Assembly: GCF_030272615.1 (NCBI RefSeq)
Contig: NC_081414.1
Coordinates: 205,001 to 269,000 of the forward strand
Reading direction: 5' to 3'
From: Cryptomeria japonica
Lineage: Eukaryota > Streptophyta > Pinopsida > Cupressales > Cupressaceae
Length of the DNA: 64,000 nt
Part shown: positions 35,341 through 46,828 of the stretch, piece by piece
How the letters are laid out: each line of letters starts with the position of its first letter
How positions within the stretch are numbered: the stretch's first letter is position 1
The notes under the pieces: model-generated
What the model saw: the letters and a program-made list of their open reading frames with translations, nothing else
What the model was told of the DNA's origin: nothing
The model's database searches: none
Translations under genes and position numbers: made by a program

Positions 35341-36269
35341 AAATAAATTAATGCTAATTAGGGTTAGAGTTTAGATCAAAGGTTGGATTTTAATTAAGGT
35401 TACCTTGTTAGTATTAGGGTTAATAATATTAGGGTCATATTTAACCTATTAGAATGAGAATATATAGAGAGTTTAAATTAGAATTAAGGTTAGTGTTAAG
35501 GTTAGGATAGACAAAACTAGTGTTGTGGCCTCAATCATAATGTTATATCCCCAATCCTAGCACTAACTCCAACCCTCATTATTTTAAAGTCTTGCATGTG
35601 TTGGGTTAGGATTAGAGTTTGAGTTAAATTAGGGTTAGGGTTTATGTTAGAGATAGGTTTTGATTAGGGGTTTTGATTAAGGTTATGATTAGTGTTGAGT
35701 TAGTGTTAGGGTTCTAGGATAAATCTTGAGGTTAAGGTCAAGGTTGTGGCTGGGTTGGGGTTTAATTAGGGTTAGGGTCATAGTTTATTAGGGCTAGGAT
35801 TAAGATTCTAGGAGAAATCTTAGGTCAGGGTCAAGTTTAGGCTTAGGATTGATGTGATGGTTCATTTCGAGTTAAGGTTAAAGTTAGGGTTCAATTAGAG
35901 TTATGGTTAGCAATACATTTGCTAAACTTGTTATAATCAATACCTTACATCATTAGGTTAGGGTTAGTGTTAAAGTTATAAAATAAACTTTGGTATCAAG
36001 GTTAATATTAGCATTAAGGTTGTACTAGGGTTTAGGTTCAAGCTCAATTACGATTAAAACTAAAATAGGGATTGCCATTATAATTAGGGTTGATGTTAGA
36101 GTTAAGGTTAGGTTAGAATAGGATAAAATGGGATTAGGTATCAATTAGGATTATAGAAGAAATATTTGACTTAGGGTTAGGATTAGGGTTGGGGTTATAT
36201 TATGAATAAGTTTCAATAGCATTAGGGTTAATATTAGATTAGGGTTATTGTTAAGGTTAGGATTCAATA
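35341..36269. repeat. Telomere-like satellite, G-rich strand on +
   Basis: Degenerate GGGTTAGGGTTNAATTAGG-type repeats. The stretch from 35,387 (GGTTACCTTGTTAGTATTAG) to about 35,620 is closely repeated at 48,041-48,240, so it is a higher-order satellite rather than random telomeric DNA. The array resumes at 46,829 beyond the nested insertions. Confidence 0.85.
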
Positions 36270-36287
36270 AAGATTAAGGTTAATGTT
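36270..36287. repeat. Target-site duplication of LINE (left, 18 bp)
   Basis: AAGATTAAGGTTAATGTT is repeated exactly at 46,829-46,846. The long perfect TSD is typical of target-primed (LINE) insertion. Confidence 0.85.
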
Positions 36288-37203
36288 TTGGATTATGGAA
36301 AAAAGGGGTTTTGAAGGGGCCTTGAAACCCTTTACAAAATGGATTCTAAAAGATTTAGAATCAAAGCAAAAAATGTATCCAAAACAAGACAGGCTGCAAA
36401 GTATAGAACATTACAAACAACAGCCAAAAAGACAGCAAAAGCCCAGACGGGCGACAAAAAGCCAGTAGAGAGACCGAACCCATAAACAAACAAAACCAGT
36501 AGCCCAACTACATGAGGCTCTTGAGGGTTTCAGCCACCTTCACCTCCATGGTACTCATCTTTTTAGCTATAGCCTTAATTTCTTTGTAGTCCTCGTTCTA
36601 AGTGGTCGCTTTCTTCTTCATATTGCCTTGAGTCCTCTTACTAGGTCCTTCGTAAGCCTGGATCACATCAGTATCATCTCCAATAGTAACACTAGTTATG
36701 GCCTGCTACATTCTATCAGAGTACTTTACCATAGCATTCATGGCATCAACAGTTTGCTTGACAATCTTATGGCTACTAAACATTATAGTCTTGCGGGTAG
36801 CCTAGATTTTCTCATAGCCAGCTTCCACATTGGAGATTCCATCCTCAAACCCTTTTTTCATTTGGTCAATACCTTCTCTAGCCCTTTGAATGCACTCCAA
36901 CACCAATTTTTTCTCCTCCTCCGACCACTACCCAACCTCTTTCTGATTTCCCTGAATATTACCCATAGGAATTGCCTCCTTTTTCCTTCCCAGTGCCCTC
37001 TGATTAAGTCTAACCTCTTTCGATTCATGAAACAACCACTTAAACATACTAAAAGTATCAATGGCATGTTACCTAGCCATACCTAGCACATCATCATAGT
37101 CCTCCTTCTTATCATTGAGCTCAACACATTTAGGATGAAGATCCTCATGAACCGTAACACTAATATTAGCAGTAGTAGTGTCGGGGGGCAACGGAGGAGA
37201 AGA
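36288..37203 (-). other. 3' noncoding part of the LINE-type retroposon
   Basis: No kept reading frame on the element strand. The last 100 bases include TTTTGTAAAGGGTTTCAAGG. Frames on the opposite strand (36,628-37,086) show no domain. Confidence 0.45.
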
Positions 37204-37989
37204 CTAGATGTTTTGACTACCCGAAGCCACACTACCCTCCTTCTCACCCACATAGACCTCAGAGTTAACCTTAGGGCCACTAGAAACAAGGGTATCCTTA
37301 GCCGCCGACGTAGAGGAAGAAGAAATCACAACTTTCTTCTGCCCTTTTCTACCTTTTCCCATAAGAGACTTGGCCATTGGGATCTTTTCAGACTTAGATT
37401 TTTTAGGAGGCGAAGGAGACTCAGCTTCATAATCCAAGTCAAAGTCCTCACCAACCAACTCTCCAACACTAGTAGCATCCTCAGAGGGGGTCTGAATAAA
37501 AACATTCGAGGCAGGAAGGACACATAAGTGGGAATCAATCATGACTAAAAGCCCTTCATGAAGGATAGGTAATTTGATAGGGTTCTTCTCATGGTCTTTG
37601 AAATTGGCCCTTAAAGCAAACATAAAATAGAATAGAAAGGACATTTTGACCCCATAATGAAAATGGTTCATAATAACAAAATGATGACCATAAATTCTAG
37701 AGAAACGACCACCTAGTGTTAAATACTCCATGATTACCTTAAGGGGTTTCGCCCAGAAGCTCTTGATCACAGAAATATCGTAGTAGCTAGCAGTCTTCTT
37801 CACAATCTTAGCTCTCTCTTCTTTAGTCTTTGGAAATTTCTGCACAACCTGCTTAGTATAAGTCATATCTCTGTAAAACTTCATACCCTCAGTTGATAGG
37901 TTGGTGACTTGGGCAATGAGGCTCTCATCAACCAACACCTCCCGCCCATGGAGAGTAATAGTACCGTCTTTCTAGTGCTTGGCAAAATA
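37204..37989 (-). pseudogene. LINE-associated ORF downstream of RNase H, C-terminal part
   Basis: Leftwards translation gives DGTITLHGREVLVDESLIAQ, then KFYRDMTYTKQVVQKFPKTK and SVIKSFWAKPLKVIMEYLTL. The tail is acidic and then S/K-rich (FDLDYEAESPSPPKKSKSEK). The frame is joined to 46,151-46,553 across the element 3 insertion (VTN before the site, YFAKH after it). A stop follows YFAKH at about 37,975. The product is not recognised; the basic tail could bind nucleic acid, as LINE ORF1-type proteins do, but this is only a guess. Confidence 0.6.
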
Positions 37990-37994
37990 GTTGG
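37990..37994. repeat. Target-site duplication of element 3, left (GTTGG)
   Basis: An exact match of GTTGG at 46,146-46,150. Confidence 0.9.
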
Positions 37995-39171
37995 TGTAAA
38001 GTGGAAAATTGGATCCTAGTGACTCCCCACCTAGGAGAGAGAAAGGAAGCACTAGGATGATTTTCACTTGGGAAGAACTTTACATTCAAAAGAGCGGTTG
38101 AATCCACTAGATCCAAATCTGAGGGAAACAAGGATATGAATTCTGAGTGAATTGCAAGTGGTTGAAGTGTGATTTACCCTCTTTTATAAATGCGAAAGTT
38201 GACTTGTTGACTATGTAGAAAAGAGAGAGGAAATGAGTGAAATGAGGTGCTACCAGTTTGGGATCGCGTTGTAACTTTGAATCTAAGATAATTAAATCGA
38301 CACGGATCTGCCCTGCAAATTTGAAGAAAAGTCATCGGGACCGTGGCGGGAATGTACATGGTCCACCACAAAATTCATGAAACTAAAATGGTTCTTTCAT
38401 CTCTGCAAATGAAGCCTAAACTTGCAATTACAGCTGCGCACCTGCAACCTACACACATAAAATAGAAGCAAGGGGGGTTGTGGATAGGGGTTTTCCTTAG
38501 TCAAACCCCAGTTGAGGAATCAACCTAGAAAGAAAGTAATTGCAAATGCTTGAATGTAAACAATGAAGATGTATACCTTGTAGATCTACAACTTGTTGAT
38601 GATGATTGCTTTGCTTCTTAAATGTCACCATAAATGTTGTATGAAATGACATGTAACATGAAAAAACCCTAACACACATGCATGCTTGCAAATGAATGTT
38701 GTAATGTTGCTCCAATGGATGAATGAAGAAGACTTGAATGCTTGAATGCTTGATGATGACCTTGAAATCTTGTATCTTCTCCTTATGCTCTCTATCTGTC
38801 TCTTTTTTTTTTCATTTGTCTTTGAATGAGGGTATTGAATTCCCTTTTATACATGCCTCAAGGATTAATTTTCAATCACTGAAGGTTGACAAAGAGGAAT
38901 TGCAAACCTCGAAGACCACAAATGCATAGGAGATCGGGCAGCCCGCACATAGGACCACCCTAAGAGGTAGGGATAGGGATGCCACGACCCTGTCCTGCCC
39001 TATTTTGGGGCCCGAATAGGGTCTAAGGTAGACACGAGACATGAAGGAGGAAGAGAGGAGAAGGGTTGGAAATGTAGAAATAGGTCCCAGTTAAGGAAGG
39101 AGATGTCATTCCCAAGGTGAGGACCCCAAATATGGTTAAAATTGCAGGGATCACAATTTTATGACACTACA
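37995..39171 (-). repeat. 3' LTR of element 3
   Basis: On the minus strand it starts TGTAGTGTCATAAAATTGTG and ends CCAATTTTCCACTTTACA. It matches the copy at 44,983-46,145 throughout, with scattered substitutions. A minus-strand TATAAAAGG promoter box lies at 38,843-38,851. Confidence 0.9.
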
Positions 39172-39185
39172 TTTAGCCCCACTTT
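39172..39185 (-). promoter_or_regulatory. Polypurine tract of element 3
   Basis: Minus-strand AAAGTGGGGCTAAA lies directly before the TGTAGTG start of the 3' LTR. Confidence 0.7.
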
Positions 39186-39869
39186 AGCAGGAGTATGGCT
39201 TACACCACTACTATCGGTAAAGTAGAAGAAAAAGAGATGAAGATGAGAGATGCAGAGAAAAACTACAAGGAGTATAAGACACAACTAATATTGAGGAGCA
39301 AAAAGTCCCCAATCTTAGGATCTTAACTCATGTCGACATATGCAAGAGCACATAAAACAAAAAAGGCACAAGACACACAAAACAAAGACAAAGCGCAAAA
39401 AGACACATGATAAGAACAAGACACAAGATGCAAAACTAACTAGCCGAAGAGATCTCAAGCTCAGATGTCTCAATAACTAATCATGACACAAAGACCAATG
39501 CCATCACATAAACACAAGCGACCACATAAAAGAGAAAAACTGACATCATCCATGAACTATCAATAGTAAAACTATAAGTTCATGAGAGGAAGAAGAGATA
39601 GAACATGAATACACAATTTGGTGATCCATGAGAAGAAAAGCGAAGAAGAAAGAAACCATGGACGTCTCAACCCTAAAAATAGGTGATCCATGGAGAGAAT
39701 GACATGGAAAATCTCGCCCCTAGAGCTTGCCTAGGTGATCCATGTAAAGAGAAAGAGTGAGAACTCACCTCATGCGCATGTGTGCAAGTGAGGTTCGAAG
39801 CACCTCATAGGAGTCTATGCCCGAGTATGCTACAACTTGTATAGAATGTATAGTACAAGTGTCAAGAAA

Positions 39870-40200
39870 GGTTTGATATCTCACTCTAAGAGACCATGCT
39901 CTAGTTCCGAGAATAATCACTCCGCATAAGAGAAAAGTGGTGTCATCTCACTCTAAGAGACCGCGCTCTGGTTTCGAGAATGACCCACTATACAAGAGAA
40001 AAGTGACGATGTCTTGTTCTAAGAGGTTTTCCTCTGGTTCCAAGAATATCTTACTGTACAACACAAGAAGAAGTGAAGAAATCTCACTCTAAGAGACCAT
40101 GCTCTGGTTCCAAGAATGACCCACTGTACAAAAAGTTATGACATCTTGCTCTAAGAGCTTTCCCTTTAGTTCCAAGAATGTCCCACTATTCAATGCATGA
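39870..40200. repeat. Minisatellite of 63-69 bp in element 3
   Basis: Five imperfect units beginning TCACTCTAAGAGACC or TTGTTCTAAGAGG at 39,881, 39,948, 40,014, 40,083 and 40,146. Each contains CTCTGGTTCCAAGAATG-like sequence. Confidence 0.85.
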
Positions 40201-40232
40201 GAGAATTATAGTACAAAGCAGCAGTGTGGGTG

Positions 40233-40253
40233 CCCCCCCCCCCCCCCCCCCCC
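40233..40253. repeat. C homopolymer, 21 bases
   Basis: An uninterrupted run of 21 C after GGGTG. The exact length may be affected by sequencing error. Confidence 0.85.
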
Positions 40254-40400
40254 ACCTTAAGATGTCAACATAGACTAATATTGATATCTTAAAGAAAGAA
40301 GAACAAGGATACCTACCTTCATCACAAAGAAGATATCTGCTACGCAACAATGTCATAAATCCAAACAAGAGAGGGAATAATCTTCAAGCAAGGATGAGAT

Positions 40401-40628
40401 AGTTGAAAAGAGATATCTTGTTGTAAGTGTAAAGGTGATCCTTGGAGGAGAAGAGATATTTGTTTAAAAGACATCTACCTCCAAGAGGAGTTGTCTTAGA
40501 CAAATATAACATATAGTTGAAAAGAGATATCTTGTTGTAAGTGTAAAGGTGATCCTTGGAGGAGAAGAGATATTTGTTTAAAAGACATCTACCTCCAAGA
40601 GGAGTTGTCTTAGACAAATATAACATCT
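40401..40628. repeat. 114-bp perfect or near-perfect tandem duplication in element 3
   Basis: Copies at 40,401-40,514 and 40,515-40,628, both starting AGTTGAAAAGAGATATCTTG and ending GACAAATATAACAT or similar. No difference was noticed by eye, so the duplication is recent. Confidence 0.9.
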
Positions 40629-41715
40629 TCTAGAACAAGAAAAGGAAAGAACAAGAATGCAATCCTTCCTCCTATTTCTAGGTGAAAGGGATTCTTGATG
40701 AGGGATGACTCACATTTAGCCCCCAGAGGGATGGTTGGATTTATCATAGATGTACATTACCAATTGTAAAAGAGGTCGTAGTCAAAGATTAACACTTATT
40801 GTATAAGAGAGAATCCTTAAGGCAATAACCAACAATTCTACACAAGGAATGCCATCAAGTTATAGAACTCACACCATCCACTTAATAGGAAAAAGTGGAT
40901 CCCTAGAGAAAGAGAGAGAGAAGGATCATTGCATCCTAGGTTAAGGGACAATGAGAAGATCTTACACAATCTACTAGAGAGAGATTGAACATAAGCAAAT
41001 GTGCAATGAACTTACATTAACACATGCAAGAAAATACATTAGTAAATGTCAAATACACTTCTCAAGAAGTGGTAATCTTCAAAAAGAAGAGAGAAAAAGA
41101 ATCATACATTCCCCAAGGGGGATTAATCATAAAAGCATACCATTTTAAGAAATGATAATCACATATGAAAAATGCAGCCCCTAAAGGAAACAATGATACA
41201 AGGGAAAGGAACAAAAATCGTTGCCCCCCAAGTGAGGAGAACAAGGAGAAATATTACACATTTTCTAATGGCGATTAGTTTCAAGTGATATGTCGTCCTA
41301 ATGGAACAAATCCTCTCAAGGAAAGGATATATACCTTGCAAGAGATCATTCCCTGTTAAGGGGCATATCATACTTGCGAATAATCAAAACCATAGAAGAG
41401 GTCATATTTCCAAGAGAATGAAGGAAAGAAAAGAAGTGCAGTATTCATTAAAGATGCCCCTCTCCAAGCAAAGAGGAAAACCAAAGAACAATTATATGCT
41501 CACATAAGAATAACCCTATGCAAGAAAGGAGATCTAATAATGAATAATGCACAAAGATAGAGATAAATGTATAGAAAGAAGAAGAAAAATGGACTTCATG
41601 TTGCTGCCCCAAAGTATGTTAAAGTGAAACAATACCACCACTAATGATAAAGAGCCACCATTAAATGGGCTAATTATGCCACAGGGTGAAGAGCAACATT
41701 AAGGGAAAATAAGTG

Positions 41716-42987
41716 CTAAGGCACGATGTTTTTACCAAGAAATACAACTAGATCCTCTATGAGACAAATGTGTGCAAGATCATATTGTAGTTGAACAAAT
41801 TTCTTAAATGCATAACATTTTCCAATAGAACATGAATATGAATCATGAAAAATGCAATATTCAATACCTTTCACTTGCTTAAGATTTTTGTTTTTATTTT
41901 GAGAAGGAAAGGAAATGTTCTTGTCATATTTCAATCTCCAACAGATTCTTGTAGCTAATCTATAAGGATGGTAAATATCATCTTCCCATGAAGAAGAAGG
42001 TTTGTTAGAAGAAGGAGTTTCATTATCCACAATTCTAATCTTGCCACTTTCTATGCCATCTTGAATAGATTTTTGAAAATCAGGGCAATCATCAGCATTA
42101 TGGTCATGGGTTTGATGAAATGAACAAAAAGGACGCTTTGATGAAGAAGCATTCTTGCAGGCTCTCTTAATTTGTTGTTTTGAAAGATAATCTTTAAAGT
42201 TTTGAAGTCTAAGGAATTCAGCCATAGAAAGAGGGGTACCACTTCCTAGGCCACTTATAGTAGTTTGCGTAGGAGGATTTATAGGGACACGAATTCCATG
42301 CTCAAATTTCCCAATTCCTTGTCCTTTAAAACCTTGTTTTGTAATTATATGAAAGCCACGACTATAAGAATGTTGCAATTGACTAGATGGAGGAACAAGA
42401 TCATGAATTTATTTGAAATTTGATGCGTAAGGAGGTAGAAAAAGATTTATAGATGGAGGAGTATCATGTGGAATGAGAATCTCTTTGCCTTTATCAAGCT
42501 TATCCTTTTTTGAAGATTGGGGAAGAACATCTTCATCATCTAAAACCACATTTTTAGTGATTTCTATGCGAGGGGAAAGGTCATGAATAAAATGCATGAC
42601 ATCATCCTCTCTACATAGACTTTGATGTTGAAGATAGGTCCTAGGAGAATAAGGAGGATCTAAAGATGTAAGAATGTTGATGTTTTAATATTGCCCCCTT
42701 TGCTCAAGGTTATGTGTAGAAGAAGATGGATCCATGTTACTTTCCAATGCTTGCTCTCTTGTAGAAAGATCATTGGGTAAAGCATTAGATCTCATTTCTT
42801 TCACACAAGATACCCTAGGAGAGGTACAAGGGTTATGATCTTTAGGTTTAGGATATACAAAAGCTTTAAGGTGATTGTCATAGGAAATGCATGTTGTTAA
42901 CAACATCACCATAATGCAACATAAATGATACATGAAAGCTTTGAGATCTAATAATTTGGAAATCCTAACAACACATAATATGACCAA
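41716..42987 (-). pseudogene. gag-like ORF with G-patch and zinc-knuckle motifs, element 3
   Basis: One frame of about 424 codons with two in-frame stops (about 42,685 and 42,409) and no frameshift. In order: a low-complexity N-terminal part; a G-patch (FHIITKQGFKGQGIGKFEHG followed by IRVPI, about 42,360-42,290); CSFHQTHDHNADDC (C-x2-H-x4-H-x4-C, about 42,120-42,080); and a second cysteine motif, CIFHDSYSCSIGKC (about 41,860-41,815). The zinc-knuckle form resembles Tat gag (CDFHRNKGHQTDAC in element 2). Unlike elements 1 and 2, the G-patch lies before the knuckle. A packaging or nucleocapsid role is inferred only. Confidence 0.65.
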
Positions 42988-43168
42988 GTGCTATGAAGAA
43001 AGAGAAACAACAAGAAATGGAAGAAAATCTTATCCATCACATGATAAGTATATGCAAAACTTAATGTAATCACATGTGAAAGAGCAAGTAAATCCAATTT
43101 ATTAATTTCCATTAAAAGTCTCTTAAGTGAAATCTGAATTTGCTGGAAAAGCAAATCTAAAATTGTAG

Positions 43169-43173
43169 CGTCC
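43169..43173. repeat. Target-site duplication of nested solo LTR, left (AAAAT)
   Basis: AAAAT is repeated at 44,373-44,377. Confidence 0.75.
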
Positions 43174-44372
43174 TAAAATTGTGACACTTGCAATTTTGAC
43201 TGCATTTGGGTCTTCACGATGGCGACGCAATGTTGAACCTGAATGGAGACCCCGAAACCTGCTTGTGACACCAAAAACTGCATCTTTTTGCACCTTGGCA
43301 TGATCCCTCCTTGCACCCTGCTGTCCCGGGAGGTGGGACCATGGCGCCCAGCGCCCTGGTCCCTGGCCCTATTTTGGGCCCGGTCTCTTGTGGGCATCGG
43401 GTCTTTAAGTTTGCAAATTGGAAAATAATGTTTCTAGGTTGGCCCAAGGTCGGAAAAATCAGTCTCTCAACCCTAATTGACAAGTATATAAACTACTTTT
43501 CCTTTCCTATAAAGGGAGGAGAAAAGAGGAAGGAAATAAGCAAGGGCAAGACGCGGAAGCGATATTCAAACATTCAAACATTCAAGCATTCAAGCATTCC
43601 TTCAAGCAATTGAGCATTCTAAGTCTCCATTCAAGGCTAGGTGTTGCATTCAAGACAAGGATTCAACCATTGAAGAGGAGATCACATACAACATACAACA
43701 TACTACATACATTACACCTTCACATGTAAGAATACAAACATTCTTACAACAAGGTATCAGTACTTGTTTACATTACAAACATTTACATTTACAACATTCT
43801 CATTTCTTGGTTAATTCCAAAACTGGGGTTTGACCTAAAGGCAAACCCCTAATCCCTAACCCCCCAATCGTCCTCTCTTTTCTGTGTGTAGGTTGCAGGT
43901 ACGCGGCTGTAATTGAAGATCTGGAATCTTTGTGCAGAGACGAACAGATCCCCCTTCGTTTCGCGGATTTTTCGGAGGACCGTGTGCACGCCGGGCGCCA
44001 TCGTCCCCTCAACTTTCGCTCAAATTTGCAGAGCAGCATCGTCTCAACATTTTACTACTAATTCCAGGTCCGCGGCTTCATCCCGTATTCCTATCTCTGT
44101 TTATAAGTGAATCTTTCCTACTTTACATGCATTCCTAGTTCAATCATTCTATCTGTATTCTTTACAAAGGAGGGTATCCTTGATGTCTTAACCCTTGAAA
44201 CTCATTTAGAATCCAATCCTGCATTGTGTGGGATTGGATCTTGTGGGTTTCAACCCCTCTTTTGAATTTAAAGTCTCTCCTAAGTGAAAACCATCAACCC
44301 TAGTGACCTCCCTTCTCTCTCCTTGGAGTTGGGGAGGGGAGAACAACTAGGGTTCGATTTTTCCGCTTTACA
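43174..44372 (+). mobile_element. Solo LTR nested in element 3, plus orientation
   Basis: It starts TGTAGCGTCCTAAAATTGTG and ends TTCGATTTTTCCGCTTTACA, 1,199 bp, with flanking AAAAT on both sides. The start and end resemble element 3 LTR termini (TGTAGTGTCATAAAATTG and CAATTTTCCACTTTACA), and it shares CCTAGTGACCTCCCTTCTCT-like sequence before the end, so it belongs to a related family. A TATAAAGGGAGG promoter box at 43,508 confirms + orientation. Confidence 0.82.
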
Positions 44373-44377
44373 AAAAT

Positions 44378-44961
44378 TAGGAGCTTTTTATGAAAATTAA
44401 TTTTAAGATGTGAATTTGATGAATTTTGAATTTGTGTTTGAATTTAGAGAGTGTTAAAATTGAGAAAGTACGCTGATTTTCTAGATCTGAGCAAAAAAAT
44501 ATAGTGAATTCCGTCTCCTAAAATTTTGGGAAAAAAAGCCGAGGACTGTGGCGGGAATGCACACGGTTCGACCAACTTTTTTCAAAATTTTCAGGGATGA
44601 TAGAGATTATGATTTTAATGCGGAATCCAAAAAAATAGCCGATTTGGAGATGTCTAGATCTGTCAAAATTGCAGTCAAAGGTCGAAAATGAAAAGATCTT
44701 AAAAATTAAGGTTTAATGATTTAACCATTGAATTTTTAGAACAAGAGATAGATTTGAATTGCAATTTTAAAATAGAAATCAGATCTGTAACAAGCATAAA
44801 AATTTTTACACATCACAAGCTTAATTTTCTCAAAATAAAAAATTAGGGCTTCTATGCAATTAACCTCTAAAATTTGCAAATAGATCAAACTTGAAAATGA
44901 AAATTTGAAATTCAAATTGCAATTAATCAGATCTAAGAATGAGCAATCAAAATTAATGTGT
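44378..44961 (-). other. 5' leader of element 3
   Basis: AT-rich noncoding sequence between the nested solo LTR and the primer-binding site. No gene is seen. Confidence 0.5.
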
Positions 44962-44979
44962 TTCACGTCAGGTTCACCA
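44962..44979 (-). promoter_or_regulatory. Primer-binding site of element 3
   Basis: Minus-strand TGGTGAACCTGACGTGAA begins three bases after the LTR end (CTTTACA, then TTT). It starts with TGG, as needed to pair with a tRNA CCA end. The tRNA species is not assigned. It differs clearly from the sites of elements 2 and 4. Confidence 0.7.
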
Positions 44980-44982
44980 AAA

Positions 44983-46145
44983 TGTAAAGTGGAAAATTGG
45001 ATCCTAGTAACTCCCCACCTAGAAGAGAGAAAGGAAGCCACTAGGATGATTTTCACTTGCGAAGAACTTTACATTCAAAAGAGGGGTTGAATCCACTAGA
45101 TCCAAATCCAAGGGAAACAAGGATGTGAATTGCAAGTGGTTGAAGTGTGATTTACCCTCTTTTATAAATGAGAAAGTTGACTTGTTGACTATGTAGAAAA
45201 GAGAGAGGAAATGAGTGAAATGAGGTGCTACCAGTTCGGGATCATGCTGTAACTTCGGATCTGAGCTAATTAAACCAACGCGGATCTGCCCTGCAAGTTT
45301 GAAGAAAAGTCATCGGGATTGTGGCGGAAATGTACATGGTTTGCCACAAAATTCGCGAAACGAAAAAGGTTCTTCCATCTCTACAAATGAAGCCCAAACC
45401 TATAATTACAGCTGTGCACCTGCAACCTACACACAGAAAAGAGAAGAAATGGGGTTGTGGATAGGGGTTTGCCTTAGTCAAACCCCGGTTGAGGAATCAA
45501 CCTAGAAATAAAGTAATTGCAAATGATTGAATGTAAACAATGGAGATGTATACCTTGTAGATCTGCAACTTGTTGATGATGATTGCTTTGCTTCTTGAAT
45601 GTCACCACAAATGTTGTATGAAATGGCATGTAACATGACAAAACCCTAACACACGCACATGCTTGCAAATGAATGTTGTAATGTTGCTCCAATGGATGAA
45701 TGAAGAAGACTCAAATGCTTGAATGCTTGACGATGACCTTGAAATCTTGCATCTTCTCCTTATGCTCTCTATTTGTCTCTTTTGTTTTTCATCTATCTTT
45801 GAATGAGGGTATTGAATTCCTTTTTATACATGCCTTAAGGATTAATTTTCAATCATTGAAGGCCGACAAAGAGGAATTGCAAATCCTGAAGACTAGAAAT
45901 ACATAGGAGATCGAGCAACCCGCACATAGGACCACCCTAAGAGGTGGGGACAGGGGCACCACAACCCTATCCTGCCCTATTTTGGGGCCCGAACAAGGTC
46001 TAAGGCAGACACAAGACATGAATGAGGAAGAGAGAAGGGTTGGAAATGTAGAAATAGGTCCCAGTTAAGGAAGGAGATGTCGTCGCCAAGGTGAGGACCC
46101 CAAATGTGGTTAAAATTGCAGGGGTCGCAATTTTATGACACTATA
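44983..46145 (-). repeat. 5' LTR of element 3
   Basis: Direct-repeat partner of 37,995-39,171. On the minus strand its first bases are TATAGTGTC, so the TG terminus has decayed, while the other copy keeps TGTAGTGTC. The TATA box is at 45,819-45,828 on the minus strand. Confidence 0.9.
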
Positions 46146-46150
46146 GTTGG
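46146..46150. repeat. Target-site duplication of element 3, right (GTTGG)
   Basis: Exact partner of 37,990-37,994. Confidence 0.9.
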
Positions 46151-46553
46151 TAACATCCCTGTTTGGGCCCTACAACCATTCAATGTAAGGGGTAAAACTC
46201 CCTTTCTTCAAAATCCCCCAGAGCTTCTGCTTTTTCTTCAACTGCATGCAATTTGGTGGCTTAGTTCTCTTCCTAGCGCCCCCCATTCTCAACTTCTCTC
46301 TATGAATAGCAATAGTCATGACTTGCAATTTGAAGAACAATGCCCACAAAATACCAATATACACCCACAAAGCATGCGAAATAACTCCACACTTATTATT
46401 TTGTCCTCTTAATCCACATGCCAAAATCGGAAAGGAGCCAATCTTTCTAGATTCACTACTAGTCATGATGACACAAATTATCATTAATATCTCTGCCTCA
46501 ACTTCTATCATGAAGGATAAGCATGAATAAATCAGCCTCCAACTTGTCTCCAT
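46151..46553 (-). pseudogene. LINE-associated ORF, N-terminal part (split by element 3)
   Basis: Leftwards frame from 46,553 to the insertion site, ending YIEWL, a stop, and GPNRDVTN. The frame continues on the far side of element 3 as YFAKH (37,989). No known domain is seen. Confidence 0.5.
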
Positions 46554-46828
46554 TGGTCCAACTCAACTGATTTTTGCTAATAACCCCTTTATTTGCAAGG
46601 TAGTCACCCACGCTATTAGACTCCCTATAGGTATGAGATATGAAACATTTATCAAAAGTTTTAATAATATCCCTCGCTTTTTTATTCCAAATTTCAACTT
46701 TCCAAGAGGGTTTGGAAATACCCCTTAGATAGTTTATAATATTTTTTTTTATCTCCCTCCAACCAAACACATTTGAAATTGTGTTGTCTAGCAAGAGTGA
46801 GGCTTTTGTAGGCTCCAATGGCTTCAAC
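46498..46828 (-). pseudogene. LINE RNase H domain fragment
   Basis: Leftwards translation gives VEAIGAYKSLTLARQHNFKC and CVWLEGD, then (after a one-base slip in an A run near 46,742) NIINYLRG. The tail CFISHTYRESNSVGDYLANK is the typical C-terminal histidine/aspartate region of plant LINE-type RNase H. The N-terminal catalytic part is missing because of 5' truncation at the TSD. Confidence 0.75.

Larger units (their letters stand above)
39186..41715 (-). other. Noncoding 3' half of element 3
   Basis: About 2.5 kb with no coding frame. It is purine-rich on + (AGAGAAAAG, AAGAAGAG) and contains a 63-69 bp minisatellite, a C homopolymer and a 114-bp duplication, listed separately. Pol genes would be expected in an autonomous element here and are absent. 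Confidence 0.6.
37995..46145 (-). mobile_element. Element 3: non-autonomous LTR retrotransposon with gag-like ORF, no pol
   Basis: Two direct LTRs (37,995-39,171 and 44,983-46,145) of about 1.17 kb, a 5-bp TSD GTTGG, a PPT next to the left LTR and a primer-binding site next to the right LTR define a complete 8,151-bp element on the minus strand. The only coding remnant is a gag-like frame with a G-patch and zinc-knuckle motifs (42,987-41,716). No protease, RT, RNase H or integrase motif is seen, so it would depend on enzymes from another element. A solo LTR of the same broad family is inserted in its leader. Confidence 0.88.
36288..46828 (-). mobile_element. 5'-truncated LINE-type retroposon in the satellite, itself split by element 3
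   Basis: An 18-bp exact TSD flanks the insertion. LINE sequence occupies 46,828-46,151 and 37,994-36,288 (about 2.4 kb); the 8.15-kb LTR element between them is a later insertion. On the minus strand it starts inside an RNase H domain (5' truncation), then an open frame of about 390 codons crosses the LTR-element site. A noncoding 3' part ends TTTTTTCCATAATCCAA without a clear poly(A). Confidence 0.75.

Noticed and set aside
34150..36269. A true chromosome end or telomere
   Set aside because: Units are very degenerate, polarity switches, and DNA with TEs and a gene lies on both sides; it is intercalary.
37083..37538. Minus- and plus-strand frames overlapping the LINE ORF tail
   Set aside because: They are shadows of the 37,204-37,989 frame.
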